Positions 47,613 through 58,617 are shown, numbered from the stretch's first letter. The stretch: DNA of 64,000 nt from Dentipellis sp. KUC8613 (GCA_002286715.1 NSJX01000025.1:162372-226371); one strand, 5' to 3'. The notes: generated by a model from the sequence alone, not told the origin. Made by a program: numbers and translations.

Positions 47613-49198
47613 TGGATGACTTCCCGTAACGATTTAGAGGCCTCTAAATTCTAAATTTGCTCTAAATGTGAGATAGATTTGTGATCGGAAGCTCGATTTC
47701 AAGCTCAGCAGCTGATGCAGGTCGCTCTATCCAGTGCAATTTAGAAAGGGGGGTCGACCCCCCTTTCTATCCTAAATCTTGCCTCTAAACGCGTCGGAGA
47801 CTGAACTAGCATCCCAGAATGGTATGCGCCCATGCGGTGCCTGCTGACTAACCGCAAGCAATTCTGTGCTCAAGTCCCACTTTCCGTCCGTACTAAGGAG
47901 CCGTGCGCTGCAGACGACGACGGCGGCGGCGGCGGCGGCGGTAGCGGCTGTGGAAGCTCGCATGCATGCCACGACCACGACTACGCTATCTGGACAATGT
48001 CAACTCGCGACGAGGGACAGAATGCGACAGTACGTCTTGAGATCGCGCTGCCGCTCCTTACTGTTCCCTTCGAGTTCCCGCATCCACTCCAGCTATTCGT
48101 GACTTCGCTTAGAAATGGAAACGGCGCCGACAGAGACGCAACCTACGTGAGCAGGATGTGCGTTTGACTGGCAGGCCCGGAGTCCGCGACATTGGGGCTC
48201 GGCCATGGAGAATCCGAAGAGCGCGAACCGGGAGAGGTCCAGGAACTTGTGGTTGCTCGTGCTGCGGCACAAGGGGTGAGTACGAGGTACGAGAGCTATA
48301 GAGGGTGACAGTGCAGGTCTGTAGAGCGACCGGGGGAGGTCAGAGCCACGGTGGTGTCTGGGCAAGGTGAGGGAAGGGTGGGTGAGTCTCCTCGCGCTTC
48401 CTATCTCCACGTCTCACCACCTGCCGCGCTTGCATTCACTAGACCGCACATCCTACATCCCTCCCCTCCCACTGTGCCGTAGGATTCAATTGCAGGCAAC
48501 AACCCGTCGCCGGTTGTCGACGGCGCGATGCCCACGGCGACTGCGAGACCGGGGCATTGGGCAGCACACCGTCTTGTAGCTCCCAATGTGCGCTCCGGCA
48601 CTCCTGGCTCGCGCGATGCGCGTGATTGACTCCGCGCCGTCCCTCCAACGCGACCGCCCACCTGGCGGGAGCCCAACACTTCGATGCTCCCACCTTGTCG
48701 TTGACCCCGTCATGTTGACGCTACAGGATTGGTTTCGACGATGTTCGTGCAGCCCATTGTTCTGTTACTGAATATCCTCACCTCGCCTTGCCTCTTGTTG
48801 GTGTACGCTCCGCCGAGGTTGGGAGCAATGCGGGTGCTAACTGGGGGGTTTACATAGCCGATATCCCGCTCGCGTGAGGCCGTGCCGTTTAGAGCTTTAT
48901 GATCCCCCATCCATGTAAACCTACGTACATATGCCGACAACAAATCCAGATTCGTGCCGCGTATGAAGTTATCGTACCTGGGGTGCCAGAGAACCGCTGC
49001 ACATCGCTGGCGTCGAGTGTGAGCAGATCGAGAATCGTGCCGAGCCTGCCGAGCGGCCTGTCAAATTCTCTAAACACTTCTAAACTCCCGAGGTACGGTG
49101 TTACGGTTTAGAACGAATTTCTCTGATCAATCGGAGCTCGAAAGATAGAGGGCGTTTAGAAGAAAAATCACTTCTAAATCGTTACGGGAAGTCATCCA
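47613..49198. mobile_element. Probable non-autonomous DNA transposon with 26-bp perfect terminal inverted repeats
   Basis: The left end (47613-47638) is an exact reverse complement of the right end (49173-49198); both begin TGGATGACTTCCCGTAACG when read inwards. Just inside both ends the word TCTAAA and its complement recur many times, as subterminal repeats do in hAT- or En/Spm-type elements. The interior has no recognisable transposase; it contains a perfect 26-bp palindrome near 47743-47768 centred on GGTCGACC and a short GGC repeat near 47930. No clear target-site duplication flanks the ends, so the superfamily stays open. Confidence 0.65.
47743..47768. repeat. Perfect GC-rich palindrome
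   Basis: A 26-bp self-complementary sequence with arms AGAAAGGGGGG and core TCGA. It lies inside the inverted-repeat element near its left end and could extrude a hairpin. Confidence 0.7.
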
Positions 49199-49714
49199 CT
49201 TTTAGTTCGATCCGTAACCATACGTGCCTCCCCCGAATTTCATACCCCTGCCCCGCCAGCGTCGACATCTCTACGTCGACACATGTACAAGTAAGTCGGT
49301 ACTAAATGGTGGTGCTGATGCTTCCCGGCGTACTACTGTATATTGCAGAAATATGTATAAATGGAGACATGGACGTGGATGATTATTCGGCGCGATAGCA
49401 AGATTGCGGCAATATGACTGGTTTGCAGTCTGAGTAAGTGCGACGGCCGCGGTGTGTCAGAGAGTGCACATGCCAGTGAATTGCGCTCGCACTAATTGCT
49501 GGCGCGCATGTACGGCGTATTACAGCAGGAGCGAAGCTAATACCGGGGCCCTGAGCACCTAGCAGGGCACTGAGCAGCGAACGTGCAACGGTCAGGACGC
49601 GCGCGCGTAGTACGCCGACCAGACGAAGGCCATGAAAAAAGATATCGTATTGTAAAGTTACCCAGTACATCTCTAACAAGCTCAAGCGTATCGCACCTCG
49701 CGTGGCGTCCCGGT
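49199..49714. other. Intergenic region with no recognised gene
   Basis: About 500 bases between the inverted-repeat element and the 3' end of the exchanger gene. Nothing is seen beyond the expected 3' UTR. Confidence 0.35.
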
Positions 49715-52051
49715 CTACTGCGTCTCACTCGGGCTCTCCCTCCTCAGACTCGGACTCGGGAGCCCCCTCGCACTCCTGACACTCTCCCCATTGACTCGCG
49801 GGCCCATCTCGCCGCTCGGCATCCGCTCGCCCTGCGCCCGCGCCCCAAGCTCCATCTCGCCCGCGCCCAAATCGTCCTCCTCCGCCTCCTCGCCCATCCC
49901 ACCCGAGCCCGCCGCAGCCCCCGCCGCACTCCGGCGCGCCCGGCGCGCATGGAACGTCCGGCTCGCAGTCGCGTTCGAGAAGAGCGGCAGCAGGTACCGC
50001 TCGTCGATCGCCTGGAACCACTTGCTCTCCTCCGAGCCTCCCGTCCCTGTACCCCCGCTCTCCAGGCCGGCGCCGGCGCCGCCAGTGCTCCGGCTGGGGC
50101 CCGCGGGCGCAAGCGGCAGCACCTCCCCGCCGTCCGAGTCCCACGACTCGCTCGACGCCGCCGAGAACACCGCGTCCGTCTGGAACGGGCTCGCGGGCTC
50201 GTCGACGCCGCCCGGCGCCCCCGCGGGCGTGTACAGGTGGTGGTGGTTGTAGCTGCGCGGCGTGCTCGCGCCCCCGGAGCCCCCCACGCGCGCATTCGCA
50301 TTCGGATAATGCATGCCCACGCGCTGCGCGGCCGCGAAGTAGCCCCGCTCGTCCTCCTCGGACGCCCAGCGGCCGCCATTGCCCCCGCGGCGCGCGTACC
50401 AGCGCGGCGGGACGTCGTCGTCCTCGCTGTCCTCGCCGCCCTCGTCCTCGACGCCGGTGCGGATGCCGAGCACCTCGAGCATGCGCGCGGTCGTCCCGCC
50501 GAACACGACGACGGTGAGCACGACGACGACGAGCACGGTCGTGCGCAGCGTCTGCGCGTTCTCGCCCTGGAAGCCCGCGGCGAGCGCGACGCCGACCGCG
50601 CCGCGCAGGCCGGCCCAGAAGAGCATCATCTGGTACGAGTGCGGCAGCTCGTCCTGCCGCTGCCCGCGCGCGTGCCGGTGGAAGAAGTTGATCGCCTCGC
50701 TCAAAGGGAACACGGCGGCGTAGCGCGTGAAGACGACCGCGACGGTCGTGATGGCGATGAAGAGCGGCTTGACGTACGATGTGAGGTGGGCTGCGGCGGG
50801 TGGGGAGGTGAAGAGCGAGAGCCCGAGGTAGACAAAGATGAAGTTCTCGGAGAGCTGTGCAAGCGTGGCGAATATGTACTTGGTCGCGCGCTGTGTGCGA
50901 CGCGACATGGTGTGGTATGCGTAGTGTTTGAGCGTGATGCCGCAGAAGAGCAGGGATACGATCCCGGACATTGACAGTCCATTACTGAAGAAGTAGCACG
51001 TGTATGCTGAGAGTGCGACAAGGCATGTTTCGATAGCGGGGTATTGTGCGAGAGACGAGTGCTTGAGCACGAGCGACATCGAGAGACCGAATGCCACACC
51101 AAGAGCCATGGAGACGCTGAAAGAAAGCAAGAAAATGCCCGTTCCATGGAAGAGCGAGGACAGGTAGATCTCGGTCCCGTGGAATTGAGAGAGCGTCCTG
51201 CAGATTGTGAGCTCCCTACACAGCCTACAGAGTATAAATAATTGACACTTACTCGTACATAACGATACTGACAGCATCGTTGAGCAAGCTCTCACCAAAG
51301 ATGACAGTGTACAGCTTGGGGTCGACCTTGTACTGGTTGAAGATCGCAAGAATAGTCACTGGATCCGTCGCTGACAGTGTCGTCCCGAAGATGAGACACT
51401 CGAGGAGTGACACATTAAGAGACTCCAGGCCAAGGAAAGACCAAATATACACTAAGATCCTGTCCTGCAGGTGATAAGCGGGGGGCCAGACTGGCGTGTC
51501 GCGAGAGAGACGTACCCCACACCGACTGCAGATATGAAGGTGCCGAGGAAAGCAAATATAAGGATAGAGCCGAAATTGCGGAAGAAGTTTTCCTGAGTAA
51601 AAGGTGAGGAAGGCGGAATGATAGCTGTGGAGAACAAGGTACGCACCTGCTTGAGCTCATAGCCAGAGTTGAGGATGATGGGCGGAAGGAGGAGGTTGAA
51701 GAACAGTGTATGTTTGAACGTCTGCCGCGACACGTCAGTATTGACAGCCTACGGCACAGGTACGCTTGGACGCACCAGCATTTCCCTGATGAGGTGTCCC
51801 GGCGCGAGGCGGACCACCAAGCCGACGAACATGCCCGCAAAGATGGACACGAGAGTCTCATGCACCGCGCGTATGCGTTTGATCTGCAGATAATAGGAAG
51901 TCCATAGCGAGAGGATGAGCAAGAGACAGACGAGAAAGAGGGACCAAGATGAATAGAATTCCTCCTCCTCGGGCACGGGGGTCGCAGTTGGTGTTGCCTC
52001 CGCGGCGGCCGCGACAACGGCAGTCGGAATGGATCCGACTTTGATGGGCAT
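49715..52051 (-). CDS. NHX1: NHX1-type endosomal Na+(K+)/H+ exchanger
   Basis: Exchanges lumenal protons for Na+ or K+ in endosomes and vacuole, setting lumenal pH. Five exons (minus): 52051-51776, 51721-51647, 51592-51516, 51459-51253, 51197-49715; 705 residues. About twelve membrane segments; [17 protein letters not shown] matches the family amiloride-site block. [14 protein letters not shown] and [16 protein letters not shown] (the transport Asn-Asp pair) follow, then [14 protein letters not shown] and [13 protein letters not shown]. The C-terminal about 230 residues are cytosolic, with acidic and Gly/Ser-rich low complexity. The intron at 51460-51515 was placed using the second of two close acceptors, because the first gives a stop. 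The high-GC C-terminus produces a long antisense shadow frame. Confidence 0.94.
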
Positions 52052-52321
52052 GGCTAGCGACGGCGACGGTGGGCGGTCCTTGCGTTGCTCGTCGTGCTCG
52101 TTGGTGTCAAGCTCGCTCCTTCGGCGATGTGCCCGCCATCTCCTCGCATAGGGCTGACTAAGCAAGGCGCTTGACTGAATATAGCACGCAGTCGTGCAGA
52201 ACCAACACAGAGCCAAACCAATTTGTTCAGAGTAGGGACACCATCCTCATCCGCATGCTACCATTACCAGCGACTATATAATCTAAGCACTAATAGAGAT
52301 CTGAGCTACTGCGTGAAGGAA

Positions 52322-53787
52322 TTACCACTTCTTTTTCGCAGCCTCCTGCTCGGCCCGAACCTTCTGATCACGGAAAAACTTCTTCAACGCGTCGATGGAG
52401 TCCTGGAAACGAACGGGTTGGGGCTTCGAGGTGACCAGGAGAGGAGGGATGTTGAGGAGGCGGCGCACAGAGGCCGAACGCAAGAGGAAGCTCTGCAGAA
52501 TCATCACGCCGACACCGGTGGTGACGTACAGACTCAGACCCTATACGCAGTTCAATGATATATCTTCGAGGTGAAGGGAGACAAACGCACAGAGGGGAAG
52601 CTGCCCATGATGGGGATGCCAACAACAGACATGATACGGAACGCATTGACCATGTGTCCCATCGTCTTCTTGTCGCCCGCAGCCTCAAGCATGCCGTACT
52701 ACAGGAATCGCAACCATAAGCCCGAGGTTCGAGCCAGTAATACGACCAATTGACAACACGTACCGAGAGCTGAAAGTTCATGAGTACGGCCGACAGGATA
52801 GGCAATACGTAGTACGGATCCGCGACCGTCAAATCGGGGAGGAACCAAACACCGCTCCAATGCAGCTGCTCCAAAGGCGCAGTGCACAATCTCCTCACAC
52901 CGAAGAACATGCCCAGCGTCACCGGGAGCTGAATGAAGGGCATGATGAACATCGGCAGCATGCTCACGCCCGCCTCCTCGTACACCTTCCTCTGCTGGAG
53001 CGCGAGGCGCTGCGCATTGAGCATGTCCTTGCGCGCGTAGGACTCGTTCATCTGATCGCGCAGCTTGGCCAGGCGCGGCTGGAACGGCGCGAGGCGCGAC
53101 GTCTGCTGGATCTGACGCACCGCGAACGGGAAGATGAGGGCGCGCGACACGAACGTGCCGGCAATGATCGTCCAGAACCAGGGGAGAGACGTGGTGACGT
53201 TCACGAGCTCGAGCAGCCAGGCAGACAATCCTGCAGGCGACCATGATGCGATGCCTAGCGCGGCGAGGTCACCGTACTGCAGGGGCTCGATGGCGGCGGG
53301 GGGGATTGAGGAAAGCGTGTCAGCGAGTCCGGGGTTGCTGAGCGCGACGTCGGGAACGGAGGATGCAGACGCGGAGGCTGCGGCATCCACGTCAGGGAGC
53401 AGCTCTGGCGAGGCTGCGGTGCTGGACTTCACATCTGGCTGGAAGTCGCCAGAGGCCGGCGGGGTCACGGTGTCCCCTGGAGCCGCTTTTGGGAGCGAAA
53501 CCGAGAATGCACGGAATGCGCCTGCTGACGACGGCGCAAAGAGAATCGCATGTCTTGAGGACAATATTGTTCGCGACCGCTACACAATTTGTCAGAGCAG
53601 GTCTCAGGCAGCGAAGGAAGCTAGGCTTACATTAGAGTACAGCGTGGACAACAGTCGCGATTGCGTCTGCACTTGCACTCGTGGCGCGCTCCTGAAGCCG
53701 TCGCAAGTCTAAGCAAAATTCGACGCGAGGCTTTGCAATCACATACCTCAGACCCACCATCCGTGTACACGGCATCCTGCTCAACAT
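52322..53787 (-). CDS. OXA1: Mitochondrial inner-membrane insertase OXA1 (YidC/Alb3/Oxa1 family)
   Basis: Inserts mitochondrially made and some imported proteins into the inner membrane. Exons (minus) 53787-53747, 53691-53631, 53579-52764, 52698-52591, 52540-52322; 414 residues, a usual length. The start MLSRMPCTRMVGLRSAP and following Arg/Ser-rich text form a mitochondrial presequence; it only appears when the two small 5' exons are spliced. The core begins with SLPWFWTIIAGTFVSRALIF and includes MPMFIMPFIQLPVTLGMFFG-like text, WFLPDLTVADPYYVLP and GIPIMGSFPSGLSLYV. The C-terminal tail (FFRDQKVRAEQEAAKKKW) is a basic coiled coil for ribosome binding. The gene is tandem with the exchanger gene, both on the minus strand; there is no functional link that I know of. 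Confidence 0.93.
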
Positions 53788-54445
53788 TCCGACCATCCTG
53801 TAATTTTGTTCCTATAGTCACTACGTGTGTGACTTTGCCGGGGTGCGAGTTGATATTTTGACACCCTCAACACAAAGGATGCTCGTACACGTTGAAAAGA
53901 AGGAAAAGGGAAGGCCGGGAGGTATTAGGGAGGTGAAAGCCGCGTCCAACGCGGTGGATGGTGAGCTCGACTCGGCGCGCTTTGGAAGAAAAGGTCGTTG
54001 CCGACATGCCGATTCTGTTCGGGTAATGCCGGCCAGTCATGTTCTCCTGCAGTTCATGCACCACTTCTACTTACGGAGGCCCCCACTCCTCCTGCATCTC
54101 TCAAGAACTCGGAAACATCATTTTTAACAAGCAGAAGAGCACAGCTGATCATTGAGATGTTGACCCAATGCTTGTTCAAATGTCTCGTGGCCGTCTAAAC
54201 AGGCTTTCGTCGTGGACAGACCATCCGGGTCTGGGCGGTTGCGTTCCCTTTGCCCTTTGCGGTGCCTTTGTCGGTTTCAACGCGTTTGTAGCGTGACGAA
54301 ATCGGGGTGCTTCATTGCTTTCAAAGACAGCACGTATATTATATGCCTCTGGTCAGTCATTGCCTTTCTACCCACTTGCCCACACCTACCATCGCAGTCA
54401 GAACTATGCTGAATGCCAGCTATTTAGAAAGGTGACTACTCTGCA
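53788..54445. other. Divergent region left of the accessory island
   Basis: About 660 bases: the OXA1 promoter side and the upstream part of the broken F-box gene. No gene or RNA is recognised. Confidence 0.4.
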
Positions 54446-55400
54446 TTGCATCAACTGATCGCCCTGTGTTCGATATTCGCTCAACTGTATGATTTCAGTG
54501 CCTCGCAGGATTGGCGTGATGCCGAGGAACTACGATTCGCCTCTCTTTCGAATCAACCCAGCCTTCTCGAGACAGACCGTCTCACAGTCGCACGAACGCA
54601 TATCTCTTCTGAGATAGATGCATTTGCATCGACGATGCGCTCCCTCCGCTCGTGCTACAACGCCACAACCAACTTCCCCCAGATCTTCTTACTCACATAT
54701 TCGACCTCGCTCGGAAAGCTTGGCGTGCCGGCCCACCGTGGTCCAATGCCGAACTCCGTCTTGGGTGGGTTCCAGTCACCCATGTTTGCCGTCAGTAGAG
54801 ACTTGCTGCACTCGGCAATCCTCGACTGTAGTCCGACGTCTAGTTCAATTTGGGTCTTAGGTGGATGGAAGAGTTCTCGCACCGCTCTCGGACGACGCCT
54901 GCCACTTTCTCCATCACTTTCTCTGAATCAATGCAGGGGGACTGTCCAGGATGCCTGCACTGGAAATTCTCATACTGGGAAAGGGACTACCCACCCTAGA
55001 TGCTCAATCTCAGGCGACATATTTCCCTCCTGTCAATTTGCCTACTTTAGTTGGCTCTTTTTGAGAGAATACGTCTGGAAATGCGTCATGGTTCTCAACC
55101 ATCTAGTCTTACGCCTGACAGCTCGAACTGCCGTCTACGGCTTCTGTGATCAGATGAGCACAACAAATCCACGAGTGAACTCATCCTCCCATGGCTCAAT
55201 TCCCCCCGATCCGTGCATTACATTTTACTGGCTGCCAGGATGTATTCAGCATCGTTGCCTATGAGGTGAGCCTGGAGGATCCTTGCGATGTGTCTCGATA
55301 TCATCAGGAAGAGCGCATACCCCTATTGCAGCCTGGCCTCAGTGGATCCCCCTCTAGAACGTCTGGTGTACTTCGTATAGAGAACCGTACACCGTGACAT
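54446..55400 (+). pseudogene. Broken F-box gene
   Basis: Remnant of a basidiomycete F-box protein. The first frame gives SEIDAFASTMRSLRSCYNAT, the usual helix before an F-box. A one-base shift near 54670 is then needed to read LPPDLLTHIFDLARKAW and ELRLGWVPVTHVCRQ, which stops at an in-frame TAG (about 54832). Later pieces such as FSHRSRTTPATF and SLEDPCDVSRYHQEE lie in different frames up to about 55350. At least one frameshift and one nonsense codon argue against function. An intron explanation was considered, but no suitable splice pair fits the first break. The far end (55361-55399) recurs inverted at 58680-58722. Confidence 0.7.
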
Positions 55401-55639
55401 TATATAATCAATGTGGAGCGTCATGTGAGGGCAACGCGTCACGTTCGCGTCAAATTTTACGTACTGCTGCTGACAGAATTTGGACTCGGCGCGCATGAAC
55501 TTTTCACGACTCGCGCCCGTGAACGGTGGAAATCGGCGTCGACTTCGAGCCCTAAGAGCGCACCATGACGCTGTCGCGCAGCACGCCGGAGTCAGATGCC
55601 GATACATGAGATACATACGACTTAAGGGAGCAATGATTC

Positions 55640-55905
55640 CATGGGCCAGTGGGTATAGCTACAGTCCAAGCAGGTTCTTCGGACCTCTTTGGTTCGATTC
55701 CACGAGGGCTTGTTTTTTCTAACTTCCTTGACTGCCAACACGTTAGGTATAACCTGAGACACATATATCATACCGTGTTGTAGCTGAGTTGGTAATTTTG
55801 CCAATGTCACGAACGGTTCGCGCAGACGAAGTTGGTTCGAGTCTCGCGCGCGAGTGTATTTTTTGCGGCACTCCAAGGCTCTTGTCGGGTCACTCCGTTA
55901 CAGTG
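55640..55905 (+). mobile_element. Dimeric tRNA-like SINE unit, copy 1
   Basis: Two tRNA-like cassettes in a row. The first has an A-box-like GGGCCAGTGGG at 55643-55653 and a B-box GGTTCGATTCC at 55691-55701, followed by a T run. A linker with CTAACTTCCTTG leads to the second cassette, with A-box-like TAGCTGAGTTGG at 55781-55792 and B-box GGTTCGAGTCT at 55834-55844, again with a T run. A short unique tail follows. Neither cassette can fold a 7-bp acceptor stem, so they are tRNA-derived rather than functional tRNA genes. Transcription by RNA polymerase III is inferred from the boxes. Confidence 0.6.
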
Positions 55906-56071
55906 TAATAAGACATTGATTCAAGACCTCCTACCTCCCGCTATGTTCTGCTGCGTGGAGTGCGCTGACAGAAGTGAAGTTCATCACTCGGATAACAGTC
56001 ACCGATATTATGTACTCTCAGGCACATTTTGTGCCATATGATTGTCTACAGGCGATGTTTGCATATCGGAC

Positions 56072-56335
56072 CTGTGGTGCAGTGGCAGACGGCGAGGTGG
56101 TGATGCGCACGTCCTTAGTTCGATTCCAGCGTGGTCTCTTTTTCTAAACTTCCTTTGGCCACAATAGGCTATGAATACTTTGTTGCTTCACGAACACGTA
56201 GCACCGTGGCCGAGTTAGCAATTTTGCTAGTGTCAATGATAGTTGCTACAGATGTAGTCGGTTCGAGTCCGACTTGAATTTTTTTTTCATACATTACAGG
56301 ACCCTTGAAAGGTCACATTAGTGCAAAAGCCATTC
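56072..56335 (+). mobile_element. Dimeric tRNA-like SINE unit, copy 2
   Basis: Same layout as copy 1. First cassette: TGGTGCAGTGG at 56075-56085 and AGTTCGATTCC at 56117-56127, then a T run and the linker CTAAACTTCCTTTGG. Second cassette: TGGCCGAGTTAG at 56207-56218 (approximate) and GGTTCGAGTCC at 56260-56270, within a good T-arm (GTCGG/CCGAC), then nine Ts. The tail words GGTCAC and TTACAG recur as in copy 1. Both B-boxes lie exactly 426 bases downstream of their counterparts in copy 1. Confidence 0.6.
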
Positions 56336-56392
56336 ATTCCGGCCCTTTCTCCATGCTTGATACTTCATTAATGTTGTGTAGACTCTGAGAGT

Positions 56393-56398
56393 ATACCC
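56393..56398. repeat. Target-site duplication, left (ATACCC)
   Basis: ATACCC directly precedes the left arm of the foldback element and is repeated at 58612-58617 directly after the right arm. Confidence 0.6.
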
Positions 56399-56765
56399 TA
56401 TGGAAAGCGGGAATGAGCAGCTTCATAAATCATTTTCGGATCACCGGATCGGCTATCGGCTACCGGATTTGGACATCCGGCATCACAGGCCGGCGCGTCA
56501 CGTCACAGCATCACTTATCGTCACCCCGCCCCCCCGCCAAACACTTTCTCGTTGCGCCCCGTCGTCGTCGTCCTGCACGATGAGCAGGGGGCTGTCAACA
56601 CCACGACGGCGAGGTCAGCTTGGCTGGAAAATCAGATTACGTAATACGTCATCGGACGTGTAAAGATCGCCCCATATTTTCAGATCCAGGCATCGCACGA
56701 CAGCGAGAGTACCACCGCTGGAACCGCGCTTTCAAGACGATTCTATGAGTGTATAGAAATGTATG
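56399..56765 (+). repeat. Left inverted arm of the foldback element
   Basis: Reverse complement of 58245-58611. It includes a GC-rich part (GTCGTCGTCGTCC near 56561) and the palindrome ATTACGTAAT near 56636. An open frame of 87 codons begins in it but is repeated in both arms and has no recognisable domain. Confidence 0.75.
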
Positions 56766-56879
56766 TTTTGACCAACTTTTTGTGAATTCACTTATGAGAC
56801 TGTTGGGGAGGGAGCAGTCATCAAGTCTCGTCATTGCGCTGTCTCCCCAGCTGTCCCTAATTACCCTGTCCCTCACCTC

Positions 56880-57960
56880 GAAGCTGCAGCTATGCATTCA
56901 ATGTGCGCCTGTAAGGTAAAGATTGCGACGCCCTTCGCCAGAACTGCATGCGAGATATTCAACGGTGGGATGAACCGGATCGTCTCCGAGTCGTACACGG
57001 ATGTGGTGAGGATGAGCATGCCCTTCGCAAGGCAGCGCTTCGCGACGCGGCCCGCGAAGCCCCGCGGCAATCCCGCGTCGTCGGTGGCGTCGACGTCGTA
57101 CGCTGAGTGCGACGGCGACGCAAACGTGACGCCCACCATCGGCCGGAGCCCGCGCACGTCGAGGATGTGCGGGCCGAGCAAGGATTCCTGCTTGAGCACG
57201 TGAGCGAGGCGAAGAGCTCCGTCGAGTTGGGTTTGCATTGACAGTATCAGTGAGCACAATTGGCTGGTGGGAGTGGAAGATATGAAGCATACCATGCCTG
57301 GATGTTGTCCAGGATTTTTTCGGCCTTAAGGCATCGGCCACGGCCACGGCGGCGGCACAGGAGGTTGTGCTGCCGGCGTACGTCTTGTCCTGTACGAATA
57401 TATCAGCAAATTAGTGCATGTCAAGCAAAGGAAGAAAGTAAATGACCGATAGAACCAGGCTTGAGCTTGTTCATCAGCTCCTTGCAACTAATGATTGCGC
57501 TCAAAGGTGAGCCGTTTGCGAGACTCTAGGGTACATGTTAGTAAATGATATTCGCAAGTGGATAAGAAAAGACGTACCTTTGCAACAGTCACGGTACCCG
57601 GCCTCACACCACTATACTTAATTGCGAAGTTCTTCCCCGTGTGCCCAAACCCGTTCTGCGCCCCGTCAACGACGAGCAGGATGCCATGCTTGTCGCAGAT
57701 CTCGCGCAGCCCGCGCGGGAATGCATGCGGCGCGGGCCCGTATCTGCCCTCTCCGATGACGGGTTCAATGACAATTGCGGCGGTGTCTTTCGGCGCGGTC
57801 TGTTGCGAGAGAACGAGCTCGAGCTTGTAGAGCGACTGCCGCACGAACTAGTCGGTGGTCGTGCGGAGTGACCCCGTGTAGTACTAGTGGTGCCAGTACG
57901 GAGATGGCATCGAGAAGACGCCGGGCTGCACATGCTCTATCAGCGCGCTGTCGCATTGAC
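56880..57960 (-). pseudogene. Class III aminotransferase (4-aminobutyrate type) pseudogene inside the foldback element
   Basis: Reading leftwards the pieces are GVFSMPSPYWHH, then VRQSLYKLELVLSQQT, AAIVIEPVIGEGRYG, GILLVVDGAQNGFGHTGK, TVTVAK (PLP lysine kept), and DVRGLRPMVGVTFASPS. The last piece is KGMLILTTSVYDSETIRFIPPL. In-frame TAG codons occur near 57888 and 57850, the invariant DE(V/I)QTG is changed to DGAQNG, and a frameshift lies near 57330. Introns with GT...AG borders are retained (57541-57580 region and 57400-57470 region), so the copy was made from DNA, not from processed mRNA. The first third of the parent gene is missing. The family is related to, but different from, the intact ornithine aminotransferase at 9023. 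Confidence 0.75.
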
Positions 57961-58244
57961 TAAATATTGGTACGGGAGAGGTACCATGAGGGGTGCAACA
58001 CCGTTGCCGTGTATCATCTTGCTCTTCGTGAGCACCACCCGCGTTGTAAGCCCTGCATTTCAGGTGCGTCTCGCGGCTATCTGCAGTGCATATCTTGCAG
58101 TATCTGAGGGTAGTAATATTGCGATAATATTGAGCGGGTGGGGACTCTTGGGCAAAGAGATGCCGCGGCAAGCACTTATGTGTACCTACTACTGATTTAG
58201 ACCACATGCACATTGTTCAATCCGTTATATAAATTTAGTCGGAG

Positions 58245-58611
58245 CATGTATTTCTATACACCAATAGAATCGTCTCGAGAACGCGATTTCAACGGTGGTA
58301 CTCTCGCTGTCGTGCGATGCCTGGATCTGAAAATATGGGGCGATCTTTACACGTCCGATGACGTATTACGTAATCTGATTTTCCAGCCAAGCTGACCTCG
58401 CCGTCGTGGTGTTGACAGCCCCCTGCTCATCGTGCAGGACGACGACGACGGGGCGCAACGAGAAAGTGTTTGGCGGGGGGGCGGGGTGACGATAAGTGAT
58501 GCTGTGACGTGACGCGCCGGCCTGTGATGCCGGATGTCCAAATCCGGTAGCCGATAGCCGATCCGGTGATCCGAAAATGATTTATGAAGCTGCTCATTCC
58601 CGCTTTCCATA
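58245..58611 (-). repeat. Right inverted arm of the foldback element
   Basis: Reverse complement of 56399-56765; see the element entry. The identical 87-codon frame appears on the minus strand. Confidence 0.75.
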
Positions 58612-58617
58612 ATACCC
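58612..58617. repeat. Target-site duplication, right (ATACCC)
   Basis: Direct repeat of 56393-56398, immediately outside the right arm. Confidence 0.6.

Larger units (their letters stand above)
56399..58611. mobile_element. 2.2-kb foldback (long-TIR) element enclosing an aminotransferase pseudogene
   Basis: The ends are inverted copies of each other, about 367 bp each (56399-56765 and 58245-58611). The outer roughly 310 bp look identical; the inner 55 bp differ mainly by C-to-T and G-to-A changes. Both termini start TATGGAAAGCGGG read inwards and are flanked by a 6-bp direct repeat ATACCC. The interior holds a broken class III aminotransferase with introns and no transposase. This is the structure of a non-autonomous foldback element that carries host DNA. 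An alternative is two separate insertions of a 367-bp repeat in opposite orientation, but the shared flanking ATACCC favours a single insertion. Confidence 0.7.

Noticed and set aside
49583..50974. 463-codon open frame on the plus strand
   Set aside because: Antisense shadow of the GC-rich C-terminus of the NHX-type exchanger; Arg/Ala-rich with no domain.
56204..56275. Functional tRNA gene
   Set aside because: There is a good T-arm and both internal boxes, but no 7-bp acceptor stem can be formed, and a similar diverged copy lies 426 bases upstream; a SINE-like origin fits better.
56880..57960. Functional 4-aminobutyrate aminotransferase gene
   Set aside because: In-frame stops, a frameshift, a missing N-terminal third and a changed DEVQTG motif; annotated as a pseudogene instead.
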